From Thalassospira sp. UBA1131 (GTDB lineage: Bacteria > Pseudomonadota > Alphaproteobacteria > Rhodospirillales > Thalassospiraceae), in the NCBI RefSeq assembly GCF_002311515.1, contig NZ_DCAO01000090.1:38851-52786 (forward strand): DNA of 13,936 nucleotides, written 5' to 3'. Within the stretch, counting starts at the first letter, position 1. Every line of letters begins with the position of its first letter. A program made the translations under genes and the position numbers. Below, one piece after another: positions 1-7,336 of the stretch. The notes under the pieces were generated by a model. The model was not told where the DNA came from, ran no database searches, and saw only the letters and a list, made by a program, of their open reading frames with translations.

Positions 1-960
1 GGTCTCGAAGCGACCCTTCTGACCATGTTGCTGTTCATCGCCATCGGGCAGGGGCTTCGCGCCAGCGGGGCCTATGATATCATGGTGGTCGGGACCATCA
101 TTTTGGGTGCCGCCATTGCGGTCTTGAATGTTCTGACCCCGTCACTGGTAAGGCGCAGCTTCCCGACCCATGTGGCACTGGTGACTGCCCTTTACACCTT
201 CACCATGTCCAGCGGTGCGACGATCGCGGCATTTGTTTCGATCCCGATCCGAAATGCGGCGGATGGTGATTGGCGCTGGTCGCTTGGTGTTTGGGCGGTG
301 TTTGCCGCGATTGCCTTTGTCTGCTGGCTGCCGATGTTACGCTATCGCCATGTCGGCGCGGCACCGGCGCCGGTTGCGCGTATTTCGCTTTGGAAAAATG
401 TCGAAGCCTGGTGGCTGGCGCTGTTCTTTGGCTGTCAGTCGCTGATGTTCTATACCGGCACGGCCTGGGTCGCCAAAGTCTTCATTGATCACGGAATTTC
501 CGAGGCCGAAGCCGCGACCCTTCTGACCCTGTTTAACGTATTTGGCATTCCGGCCGCCTTTGGTGCGCCCCTGATTTATTCGAGGATTGCCAACAAGAAA
601 CTGGCGATGCTGGTGCTGCATATTCCGCTGATCATCGCCATTCCGGGCTTTGTCTTTGCCACCACCGAATTGCCCTATGTCTGGGCGGTATGCATGGGGC
701 TTGGACAAGGCAGCATGATCAGCATTGCGCTGACCCTTGTCGGCATGCGTGGAGCAGATCCGCAAACGTCGGCACGACTGTCGGGCATGGCGCAATCGGT
801 GGGCTATCTGTTTGCTGCCATCGGCCCGGTTTTGTTTGGGGCCTTGCATGACCTTCTGGGCGACTGGCAGGTGGCGCTCTACTTCCTGTTTGTTGTTGTG
901 GCCGTTCAACTTTGTGCGGCGATGCGTGCAGGATCGTCCGCAAAGATTGGCGCGGACTAG
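1..960 (+). CDS. MFS transporter, CynX/NimT-like (5' end cut by window)
   Basis: The reading frame is open from base 1, so the N-terminus lies outside the window. About 319 residues remain, roughly three quarters of a 12-helix major facilitator protein. At least eight hydrophobic segments are visible, separated by short basic loops (for example RRSFPTH and LRYRHVG). The mix of small residues and the stretch running from the first basic loop through TALYTFTMSSGATIAAF to a conserved W-R-WSLGVWA segment resemble the cyanate/2-nitroimidazole (CynX/NimT) branch of MFS, which are inner-membrane anion or drug carriers. The substrate cannot be read from sequence; no cyanase gene is in view. The gene converges on the LysR gene with a 32-base gap and no obvious terminator between them. 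Family call is firm, subfamily fairly good, substrate unknown. Confidence 0.85.
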   Translation, partial: GLEATLLTMLLFIAIGQGLRASGAYDIMVVGTIILGAAIAVLNVLTPSLVRRSFPTHVALVTALYTFTMSSGATIAAFVSIPIRNAADGDWRWSLGVWAVFAAIAFVCWLPMLRYRHVGAAPAPVARISLWKNVEAWWLALFFGCQSLMFYTGTAWVAKVFIDHGISEAEAATLLTLFNVFGIPAAFGAPLIYSRIANKKLAMLVLHIPLIIAIPGFVFATTELPYVWAVCMGLGQGSMISIALTLVGMRGADPQTSARLSGMAQSVGYLFAAIGPVLFGALHDLLGDWQVALYFLFVVVAVQLCAAMRAGSSAKIGAD

Positions 961-992
961 GTCGCCAACCGTTTAACTAAATTCGGTAAGGA

Positions 993-1925
993 TCAGGCGG
1001 CGGTGCCCGACGGAATGGCGCGGTCATCCTGTTCGGTGCGACAGGTTGCAATCAGCCAGTCCCGAAATGCGCGGACCGCGAAGTTGTTTTCCTTTTCCTT
1101 GGGATAAACCACGTAATAGGCGTGCTGGTTGGGGATGGATACATCAAAGGGTGCGACCAGACGCCCGCTTTCGAGTTCTTCACGCACCAGAAATTCCGGC
1201 AAAAGTGCCAGCCCAAGTCCCGCCACAGCGGCCTGAATGACCATGTGGAAATGCTCAAACCGGGGGCCGGCCAATTCATCGACCACGGCAACGCCGGTGG
1301 CCGCAAGCCAGTCCTGCCATGCACGCGGTCGGGTGGAATGCTGCAAAAGGGTACAGTTGCGCACGCGTTCGCGGGCAATCGGCAGATCGTCATTTTCCTT
1401 AAGCAGCTTGGGCGCACAGACTGCAATCAAGGTTTCCCCCATCAAACGGTGTGTCACGCAGCCCGGCAGGTTGTCTTCACCAAAGTGAATGGCAATATCA
1501 ATACCTTCGCGGTCGAAATTAAATTCCCGCGTCTGGGTAATGAGATTGAGCTGAATGTCCGGCCAGGTTGCCTTGAAATCACCAAGGCGCGGCACAAGCC
1601 AGCGCGCGCCAAAGGTTGGTAGCGTCCCGACATTAAGCATCCCGCCCGCATCGGAATAAGCCATGACCTGAAGTGTGGCGGCCTCTGCCCGATCCAGAAG
1701 GTCACGCACCTGTGCGGCATAGGCTTCACCGGCCGCGGTCAGTTTCAGGCGTTTCTTCACACGGCGAAAAAGGTCACGCCCCAGATATTCCTCAAGCGCA
1801 CGGATCTGACGGCTGATTGCGCTTTGCGTGACATTCAGTTCCTCTGCCGCGCGGGTGAAAGACAGATGACGGGCCGAACTTTCAAAGAATTGCAGGGCGG
1901 TAAGGGATGGCAGGACGCGACGCAT
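993..1925 (-). CDS. LysR-family transcriptional regulator, GcvA-like
   Basis: This 310-residue protein has normal LysR length. The winged helix-turn-helix occupies about residues 5-65, with the typical LSFTRAAEELNVTQSAISRQI helix pair. The C-terminal part is a periplasmic-binding-protein-like effector domain that includes the IAIHFGEDN segment typical of the GcvA/AmpR group. Such proteins act as cytoplasmic tetramers that respond to a small molecule and usually control a divergent gene. Here the divergent neighbour is the amine oxidase gene at 2205, so regulation of that catabolic cluster by this protein is a reasonable inference, with autoregulation likely. The start is the only ATG before an in-frame stop about 15 bases upstream, and it has no clear Shine-Dalgarno sequence, so translation may be weak. 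A dyad lies about 30 bases upstream. The effector is unknown; a lysine-pathway intermediate would fit. Confidence 0.9.
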   Translation of the reverse strand: MRRVLPSLTALQFFESSARHLSFTRAAEELNVTQSAISRQIRALEEYLGRDLFRRVKKRLKLTAAGEAYAAQVRDLLDRAEAATLQVMAYSDAGGMLNVGTLPTFGARWLVPRLGDFKATWPDIQLNLITQTREFNFDREGIDIAIHFGEDNLPGCVTHRLMGETLIAVCAPKLLKENDDLPIARERVRNCTLLQHSTRPRAWQDWLAATGVAVVDELAGPRFEHFHMVIQAAVAGLGLALLPEFLVREELESGRLVAPFDVSIPNQHAYYVVYPKEKENNFAVRAFRDWLIATCRTEQDDRAIPSGTAA

Positions 1926-1954
1926 GGCAAAACCAGTTCATAACAAAACGGAAT

Positions 1955-1973
1955 GATATGGTGCGAATATATC
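1955..1973. promoter_or_regulatory. Candidate LysR operator (dyad) in divergent promoter region
   Basis: GATAT (1955-1959) and ATATC (1969-1973) form an inverted repeat around a 9-base spacer. It contains a T-N11-A spacing (T1957 to A1969) as in LysR boxes. It lies about 30 bases upstream of the regulator start, where autoregulatory sites usually sit, and within the 279-base divergent gap to the amine oxidase gene. The symmetry is short and AT-rich, so it could equally be part of a -10 region. The rest of the gap (1974-2190) has no clear second site or consensus promoter that I can defend. Confidence 0.3.
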
Positions 1974-2204
1974 GTTTGTTTGCTGTGCAGCCAAGGCGTA
2001 CGGTTTTAAACGGTTCAAAGCCTCCTCGCGCCACCCCAAGAAGCGTTTGGGCTGAAAGCCAACCGCGCTGGAATGCTGTTACTTTGGAATGTTTTGGAAG
2101 GATGGCTCCCCCTTCATTCGGGTAACGGTTTCCAGCGCACCACCGCAAAATGCCGGTTCATCAATGGCCGGAAAGTAACAATTTGCATCGGGTAGAAGGC
2201 AAGA

Positions 2205-3392
2205 ATGGGTTCTGTTGACGAAAATTATGATGTGATCATCGTCGGTGGTGCGGTTATCGGCAGTTCCATCGCATGGCATTTGACGGGCCGTGATGATTTC
2301 AAGGGCCGGGTTCTGGTGATTGAAAAAGACTCGACCTACGAGTTCTGTTCGACGGCCCTGTCGGCGGCCTCAATCCGCCAGCAATTCTCGACCCCGATCA
2401 ATATTGAAATGTCGGCCTATGGCATTCAGTTCCTGCGTAATCTGAACCGAGATCTTGATCCCGAAGTCGACATCGCCCTGCATGAAAAGGGCTATCTCAT
2501 TCTGGCCACCGATCAGGGCCGCGATATCCTGCGCCAAAACCACGCAACGCAAACCGAATTTGGCGGTGACATCATCTGGATGGAGCCCGATGATTTGGCC
2601 CAGAAATACCCGTGGATGAACACATCCGATCTGGCGGCTGGTTGCTGGGGACGCACGGGCGAAGGCTGGTTTGATGCCTATTGCCTGATGCAGTCATTTC
2701 GCAAACAGGCCCGCCGTCGTGGTGCCGATTACATTGACGGCGAAGTGGTCGAGGTCCTGCGTAATGGTGATCAGGTCACCGGTGTGGTTCTAAAGGACGG
2801 TCGTCGGTTCGGCTGTGGACAGCTTGTCAATGCGGCGGGCACCGGCGGATCAAAGGTCGCCCGGATGGCCGGCCTTGAAATTCCGGTCGAGCCACGCAAA
2901 CGCTGCATCTTTGTATTCAACTGCCGGGACGTGGAAGACATCAGCGCGTCCTGCCCGATGCTGATTGATCCAAGCGGCCTTTATGTCCGCCCCGAAGGCG
3001 AGTTTTTCATCACCGGCATTGCCCCCCCCAAGGATCGCGATCCGGAATGCTGGGATTTCGACGTCGATCACAGCCTGTTTGACGACATCATCTGGCCGGG
3101 TCTGTATGAGCGGTGTGAACGGTTTGAGGCGATCAAGGTCGTCAATGCCTGGGCGGGTCATTATTCCTATAACCTACTCGATCAGAACGCGATTTTGGGC
3201 CGTCACACGGACGTTAAGAACTTTATCTTTGCCAACGGGTTCTCGGGCCATGGCTTGCAACAAAGCCCGGCTGTCGGTCGTGGTATTGCAGAACTGATCG
3301 CAACAAACGGCTATGAAACCCTTGATCTGTCGGTGTTTGGCTATGAGCGCATTCGCGACAATGCGCCGGTGCTTGAACTGAACGTCATTTAA
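2205..3392 (+). CDS. FAD-dependent amine/amino acid oxidoreductase (DAO family; L-pipecolate oxidase-like candidate)
   Basis: The 395-residue product has the length of sarcosine/pipecolate/glycine oxidases. The N-terminal Rossmann motif is at residues 10-21 (VIIVGGAVIGSS), a GxGxxG variant with Ala at the third position. It is followed by an acidic strand end (VIEKD) that would bind the FAD ribose. The C-terminal FAD-contacting segment NGFSGHGLQQSPAVGRG is at 344-360. No signal peptide is seen, so the enzyme should be cytoplasmic. The start is supported by AGAAGG five bases upstream. The enzyme should oxidise a secondary or primary amine to an imine, passing electrons to oxygen or a carrier. 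Because the third gene of the set encodes an ALDH7 enzyme, L-pipecolate (giving piperideine-6-carboxylate, as in Pseudomonas AmaA or animal PIPOX) is the leading substrate guess. A D-amino acid or N-methyl amino acid is possible. Family firm, substrate inferred. Confidence 0.87.
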   Translation: MGSVDENYDVIIVGGAVIGSSIAWHLTGRDDFKGRVLVIEKDSTYEFCSTALSAASIRQQFSTPINIEMSAYGIQFLRNLNRDLDPEVDIALHEKGYLILATDQGRDILRQNHATQTEFGGDIIWMEPDDLAQKYPWMNTSDLAAGCWGRTGEGWFDAYCLMQSFRKQARRRGADYIDGEVVEVLRNGDQVTGVVLKDGRRFGCGQLVNAAGTGGSKVARMAGLEIPVEPRKRCIFVFNCRDVEDISASCPMLIDPSGLYVRPEGEFFITGIAPPKDRDPECWDFDVDHSLFDDIIWPGLYERCERFEAIKVVNAWAGHYSYNLLDQNAILGRHTDVKNFIFANGFSGHGLQQSPAVGRGIAELIATNGYETLDLSVFGYERIRDNAPVLELNVI

Positions 3393-3423
3393 ATCATTAA
3401 CAAAAAGGTCGGAGCAGCCCCAC

Positions 3424-4740
3424 ATGCCCCGTGACGAAAACACCAAACCAGCCCAGAAAAGCACGCAGATGCGCGACCGTGCGACCATGTCTGTGTCTGC
3501 CGGCGTGCGCAATGTGCATCCGGTCTATCTTGATCGCGCGCTTAATGCCGAGGCATGGGATGTCGATGGCAAACGCTATATCGATTTTATTGGCGGGATC
3601 GGTGTTTTGACTGTCGGGCATCGCAACCCGGTGGTGATGGAACGTGTTGCCGCCCAGTGCGAACGGTTTACCCACAGCTGCTATAATGCGTTGCCGCATG
3701 AACTCTATGTCGCGGTAACGGAGTGGCTGGCTCAAAACTGCCCGATTGAAGGTCCGGCAAAATCAATGCTGACCAATTCCGGGGCAGAGGCGATGGAAAA
3801 TGCGCTGAAGCTTGCGCGCGCCTTTACCGGCCGCACCGGGGTGATCGCCTTTGAGGGCGGCTTCCATGGCAGGACGCTCGCGACCCTTGCGCTGACGGGT
3901 AAAACCAAACCCTATAAAACCGGGCTGGGTCCATTGCCGGGGCCGGTATGGCATCTGCCATATCCTTGCCCCGAAACCGGTGTATCTGTTGATGATGCGA
4001 TGGCCGCCATCACCAAGCTGTTTGCCGTTTCCGCCGATCCGGCGTCGGTCGGGGCGGTGGTGATCGAACCCGTTCAGGGCGAAGGCGGTTTTCGTGCCGC
4101 GGAAGGTACGTTTCTTGTCGCCCTGCGTCGCCTGTGTGATGAAAACGGTATGGTATTGATTGCCGATGAAATCCAGTCGGGCTTTGCCCGGACGGGCAAG
4201 ATGTTTGCCATTGAGCATGCCGGCGTTGCGCCCGATATCCTTGTCATGGGCAAGGGCATTGGCGGTGGCTTCCCGCTTGCCGCCATTACCGGTGCCGAGG
4301 ATGTCATGAATGCGCTGGCGCCGGGCGGGCTTGGCGGCACCTATTCCGGCAATCCTGTAGCCTGTGCCGCGGCGACCGGTGTGTTTGAGGTGCTCGAGGC
4401 CGACAAGCTTACCGCCCGTGCCAAGCAGCTTGGTGAAAAATACGCCACCCATATCGCGTGGTTGCGCGATCTGCCCGGCGGGCATGTGATTGGCAACATG
4501 CGCGGGATCGGGGCGATGCGTGCCTTTGAACTGATTGCAGATGACGGCAAACCGTCACCCAAACGTCTGCAATGCTTGTTGCAACTGGCCCGTGATAACG
4601 GGCTATTGTTAATGCCAAGCGGTGAACACGCCAATGTGGTGCGCCTGCTGGCACCTTTGACCATTCCGTTTGATCAGGTCGATGAGGCCTTTGCCATCAT
4701 CGCCAAACTGCTGCCCAAGGTGGCGGATATCAGGGATTGA
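3424..4740 (+). CDS. Class III PLP aminotransferase (GabT-like; possible 2-aminoadipate or lysine-6-aminotransferase)
   Basis: The 438-residue protein aligns by eye with 4-aminobutyrate and related omega-aminotransferases. An N-terminal WDVDGKRYIDFIGGIGVLTVGH block is followed by TNSGAEAMENALKLAR (phosphate-binding turn), GGFHGRTLATLALTGKT, and DEIQSGFARTGK with D248 as the residue that would contact the pyridine nitrogen. MGKGIGGGFPLAA carries K277 as the Schiff-base lysine. All key residues are present. The gene begins 31 bases after the oxidase stop, with GGAG about 9 bases before the ATG, so the two are probably cotranscribed. A second in-frame ATG at 3469 could also be used. Between an amine oxidase and an ALDH7 enzyme, the likely job is moving an amino group to 2-oxoglutarate in lysine degradation. 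It could deaminate 2-aminoadipate to 2-oxoadipate (as the GabT-like enzyme of Pseudomonas putida is reported to do) or act on the epsilon-amine of lysine. True GABA transaminase activity is not excluded. Confidence 0.9.
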   Translation: MPRDENTKPAQKSTQMRDRATMSVSAGVRNVHPVYLDRALNAEAWDVDGKRYIDFIGGIGVLTVGHRNPVVMERVAAQCERFTHSCYNALPHELYVAVTEWLAQNCPIEGPAKSMLTNSGAEAMENALKLARAFTGRTGVIAFEGGFHGRTLATLALTGKTKPYKTGLGPLPGPVWHLPYPCPETGVSVDDAMAAITKLFAVSADPASVGAVVIEPVQGEGGFRAAEGTFLVALRRLCDENGMVLIADEIQSGFARTGKMFAIEHAGVAPDILVMGKGIGGGFPLAAITGAEDVMNALAPGGLGGTYSGNPVACAAATGVFEVLEADKLTARAKQLGEKYATHIAWLRDLPGGHVIGNMRGIGAMRAFELIADDGKPSPKRLQCLLQLARDNGLLLMPSGEHANVVRLLAPLTIPFDQVDEAFAIIAKLLPKVADIRD

Positions 4741-4800
4741 ACAGAGATCGAATTTGCCGGTGATCCGCGCCGGAAAGTTTAAAACGAAGGGAGTTTTACT

Positions 4801-6300
4801 GTGAGCTACAAATCCATTCTGACCGAACTTGGTCTGTCCGAAGCAGAGATTGCCAATGGCACCCTCAGTGTCCAGACCCCGGTTGACGGTTCGGAATTCG
4901 CAAGTGTCACCGAAACCACCCCGGCCGAGATGACTGATGTTATCGGCAACGCCAAAAAGGCATTTGGCGCATGGCGTCAGGTTCCCGGTCCGCGTCGCGG
5001 CGAGCTGGTGCGTCTTCTGGGTGAAGAACTGCGCGCGGCCAAGGAACCGCTGGGCCGTCTCGTATCGCTTGAATGCGGCAAGATCTATCAGGAAGGTCTT
5101 GGCGAAGTGCAGGAAATGATCGACATCTGCGACTTCGCAGTCGGTCTGTCGCGTCAGCTCTATGGTCTGACCATCGCGTCAGAACGTCCGGGCCACAAAA
5201 TGATGGAAAACTGGCATCCGCTGGGTGTTGTTGGCCTGATTACCGCGTTCAACTTCCCGGTTGCACCGTGGGCATGGAACACCGCCCTTGCACTGGCTTG
5301 CGGCAACGCCGTGATCTGGAAACCGTCGGAAAAGACCCCGGTTACTGCCCTTGCCTGCCAGAAGATCCTGGAAAAGGCGATTGCTAAATTCGATGATGCA
5401 CCGGCCAATCTGCATCAGGTTGTTGTCGGTGATCGTGAAATCGGTGAAATCATGACCGACAGCCGCGATGTCGCGCTGATTTCGGCGACCGGTTCGACCC
5501 GCATGGGCCGTGAAGTTGCTCCGCGTGTTGCCGAACGCTTTGGCCGTACCATTCTTGAACTTGGCGGTAACAACGCCATGATCGTGACCCCGTCGGCCGA
5601 TCTGGACATGACCGTGCGTGCGGTTGTGTTCTCGGCTGTTGGCACCTGTGGTCAGCGTTGCACGTCGCTTCGTCGTCTGATCGTTCACAAGGACGTCAAG
5701 GATCAGCTGCTGCCGAAAATCATTGCGGCTTACAAGTCTGTGAAAATTGGCGATCCGCTGGCCGATGGTGTTCTGGTTGGTCCGCTGATCGACGAAGAAG
5801 CCTTTACCAACATGCAGGCCGCGCTTGCCAATGCCAAGAAAGACGGCGGCACCGTGCATGGCGGCGAACGTACCCTGGAATCTGAATATCCGAACGCGTT
5901 CTATGTCACCCCGTCGGTGGTTGAAATGCCGGGCCAGACCGAGACCGTGAAGCACGAGACCTTCGCACCGATCCTCTATGTCATGACCTACGAGAACCTT
6001 GAAGAAGCCATCGCGCTTCAGAATGACGTCCCGCAGGGACTGTCGTCGTGCATCTTCTCGACCGATCTGCGCGAAACCGAACTGTTCCTGTCCTCGGTCG
6101 GTTCCGATTGCGGTATCGCCAACGTCAATATCGGTCCGTCCGGTGCGGAAATCGGTGGTGCGTTCGGTGGTGAAAAAGAAACCGGTGGCGGTCGTGAATC
6201 CGGTTCGGACGCGTGGAAAGGTTACATGCGCCGCGCAACCAACACGATCAACTATTCCCGCGAGCTGCCGCTGGCACAGGGTATTAAATTCGATATCTGA
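4801..6300 (+). CDS. amaB: ALDH7-family aldehyde dehydrogenase (2-aminoadipate semialdehyde dehydrogenase, AmaB-like)
   Basis: The 499-residue NAD(P)-dependent aldehyde dehydrogenase is complete. Visible are the oxyanion asparagine N151 in ITAFNFPVAPWAWN, K174 in IWKPSEKT, the GSTRMG cofactor turn (231-236), the general base E253 in LELGGNNA and the nucleophile C287 in GTCGQRCTS. ELGGNN and GQRCT are hallmarks of the antiquitin (ALDH7) group, which oxidises 2-aminoadipate semialdehyde/piperideine-6-carboxylate to 2-aminoadipate. The start is GTG, preceded by AGGGAG seven bases upstream, with 60 bases separating it from the aminotransferase gene. Arginine codons are almost all CGT or CGC, unlike the upstream oxidase which also uses CGG and CGA. 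This suggests high expression. A strong terminator follows at 6326. Family assignment is secure; the exact substrate is by homology and context. Confidence 0.92.
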   Translation: MSYKSILTELGLSEAEIANGTLSVQTPVDGSEFASVTETTPAEMTDVIGNAKKAFGAWRQVPGPRRGELVRLLGEELRAAKEPLGRLVSLECGKIYQEGLGEVQEMIDICDFAVGLSRQLYGLTIASERPGHKMMENWHPLGVVGLITAFNFPVAPWAWNTALALACGNAVIWKPSEKTPVTALACQKILEKAIAKFDDAPANLHQVVVGDREIGEIMTDSRDVALISATGSTRMGREVAPRVAERFGRTILELGGNNAMIVTPSADLDMTVRAVVFSAVGTCGQRCTSLRRLIVHKDVKDQLLPKIIAAYKSVKIGDPLADGVLVGPLIDEEAFTNMQAALANAKKDGGTVHGGERTLESEYPNAFYVTPSVVEMPGQTETVKHETFAPILYVMTYENLEEAIALQNDVPQGLSSCIFSTDLRETELFLSSVGSDCGIANVNIGPSGAEIGGAFGGEKETGGGRESGSDAWKGYMRRATNTINYSRELPLAQGIKFDI

Positions 6301-6325
6301 TCACACGTCTGATTATGTTCTATCC

Positions 6326-6355
6326 AAACCCCGCCGGTTCGCCGGCGGGGTTTTT
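6326..6355 (+). terminator. Rho-independent terminator after the ALDH7 gene
   Basis: A perfect 12-bp stem (6326-6337 with 6342-6353) is closed by a TTCG tetraloop and runs into T residues at 6351-6355. It lies 25 bases after the ALDH7 stop codon and should end the catabolic transcript. Confidence 0.93.
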
Positions 6356-6376
6356 CATTGTTTGTGTTGCGCGCAC

Positions 6377-6408
6377 AAAAAAGCGGCCCCCGAAGGAGCC
6401 GCTTTTTG
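6377..6408 (-). terminator. Rho-independent terminator after sodB
   Basis: On the - strand a GC-rich stem of about 13 bp with one G-U pair closes on a TTCG loop and is followed by a T run (6377-6382 read in reverse). It lies 27 bases beyond the sodB stop. The outer 10 bp are perfectly complementary (6378-6387 with 6398-6407), so it may also act on the + strand as a backup for the ALDH7 transcript. Confidence 0.9.
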
Positions 6409-6434
6409 TAATTCAGTCTCAAAGCGTCGGCTGA

Positions 6435-7040
6435 TTAGCCAGCTTTGGAGAAACGCTCTGCAACATATTCCCAGTTTACCAGGTCGTTCAGGAACGCCTT
6501 GATATAGTCCGGGCGACGGTTGCGGTAATCGATGTAGTAGGAGTGTTCCCAAACATCGCAACCCAGAAGCGGGGTCATGCCGTGAACCAGCGGGTTTTCA
6601 GCGTTCGGGGTGCCCGAAACGACCAGTTTGCCCGACTTGTTCATCGACAGCCATGCCCAACCGGAACCGAACTGACCAACACCGGCGGTGGTGAAAGCTT
6701 CTTTGAAAGCATCAACCGAGCCGAAGTCTTCGACGATTTTCTTCTCGAGTTCGCCCGGGATGTTGCCACCGCCATTCGGCTTCATCATGTTCCAGAACTC
6801 GATGTGGTTCCAGTGCTGACCGACCTGGTTAAACAGCTTGGCCTTGTCCTTGTCGCCATAGGTCGCAACAACGAGTTCCTCAAGCGACTTGCCTTCAAGA
6901 CCGCTGCCTTCGAGCAGTTTGTTGCCGGTTTCGACATAAGCATTGTGGTGCTTGTCGTGGTGGAACTCGAGGGTTTCAGCCGACATATACGGGTCAAGCG
7001 CGTCGTATGCGTACGGAAGTGCTGGGAGTTCAAGTGCCAT
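6435..7040 (-). CDS. sodB: Iron superoxide dismutase
   Basis: This 201-residue enzyme converts superoxide to oxygen and hydrogen peroxide in the cytoplasm. The four metal ligands are H27 (FHHDKHHNAYV), H79 (QHWNHIEFW), D162 and H166 (CDVWEHSYYIDY). Q75 sits where iron enzymes carry the N-terminal-domain glutamine that hydrogen-bonds the metal-bound solvent (manganese enzymes have Gly there). The NAENPL segment has Ala where manganese enzymes have Gln. Both indicate the iron type. Length matches the family. AGGA eight bases before the ATG supports the start, and there is no signal peptide. The gene is monocistronic by appearance: strong terminator downstream, 296-base gap upstream. Nothing is missing from the active site. 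Confidence 0.97.
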   Translation of the reverse strand: MALELPALPYAYDALDPYMSAETLEFHHDKHHNAYVETGNKLLEGSGLEGKSLEELVVATYGDKDKAKLFNQVGQHWNHIEFWNMMKPNGGGNIPGELEKKIVEDFGSVDAFKEAFTTAGVGQFGSGWAWLSMNKSGKLVVSGTPNAENPLVHGMTPLLGCDVWEHSYYIDYRNRRPDYIKAFLNDLVNWEYVAERFSKAG

Positions 7041-7181
7041 GATACAGTTCCTCGACTTTCATTATTAATCTGTGCGGTAACGCAACATATCCCTTTTTGC
7101 GCCGTCGATAAAAGTGAAAATCCCGTGCAACATCTTGGAAACCTTTGTTGCCGGGCCGACTGGCGCATCCGGGTGGTTACC

Positions 7182-7202
7182 CGTGCTACTTTATCTAGCA
7201 CG
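7182..7202. promoter_or_regulatory. 21-bp dyad upstream of sodB, with an adjoining small hairpin
   Basis: CGTGCTA (7182-7188) and TAGCACG (7196-7202) form a perfect 7-bp inverted repeat around the spacer CTTTATC. Immediately before it, CGGGT (7170-7174) and ACCCG (7179-7183) form a second small inverted repeat overlapping the first by two bases. There is no T run, so it is not a typical terminator. It is about 140-160 bases upstream of the sodB start and about 135 bases beyond the stop of the small exported-protein gene. A repressor or activator site for sodB is possible, but no regulator can be named. The rest of this 296-base gap shows no gene. Confidence 0.3.
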
Positions 7203-7276
7203 CAAGAGCGTTTATGCAACGCATCGCCACGTTACCTTTGAATGGTTCGATATATGATGAACATTCAGGCCATCAA

Positions 7277-7301
7277 AACGTTCCCGGATTTTCCGGAAAA
7301 A
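7277..7301 (-). terminator. Possible weak terminator / palindrome after the small exported-protein gene
   Basis: TTTTCCGGAAAA (7289-7300) is a perfect 12-base palindrome. On the - strand, TTCCGG can pair with CCGGGAA (one bulged G) across an AAAAT loop, followed by a short TTTT. It lies 36 bases after the stop of the gene at 7337-7642. The stem is short and the T run brief, so the assignment is weak. Confidence 0.25.
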
Positions 7302-7336
7302 TTTGAACGGTTTGGGTCTTCGCGCAGGCGGGATGC

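Noticed and set aside
1882..2148. 88-residue open frame across the LysR start and the divergent gap
   Set aside because: It overlaps the regulator start in another frame and covers the promoter region; no domain is visible.
3763..4485. 240-residue open frame opposite the aminotransferase gene
   Set aside because: It overlaps the conserved PLP-binding region on the other strand, with no domain and no separate ribosome binding site of note; a shadow frame.
4741..4800. CCGG/CCGG inverted repeat between the aminotransferase and ALDH7 genes as a terminator
   Set aside because: The stem is only four bases and no T run follows; the genes are more simply read as one transcript.
5179..5955. 258-residue open frame opposite the ALDH7 gene
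   Set aside because: It is antisense to the catalytic core of a clearly real enzyme, and its Arg/Asn/His/Gly-rich composition is typical of a reverse-frame artefact.
6543..7241. 232-residue open frame opposite sodB and extending into its upstream gap
   Set aside because: Most of it is antisense to sodB, and the extension beyond sodB shows no domain or coding-like composition.
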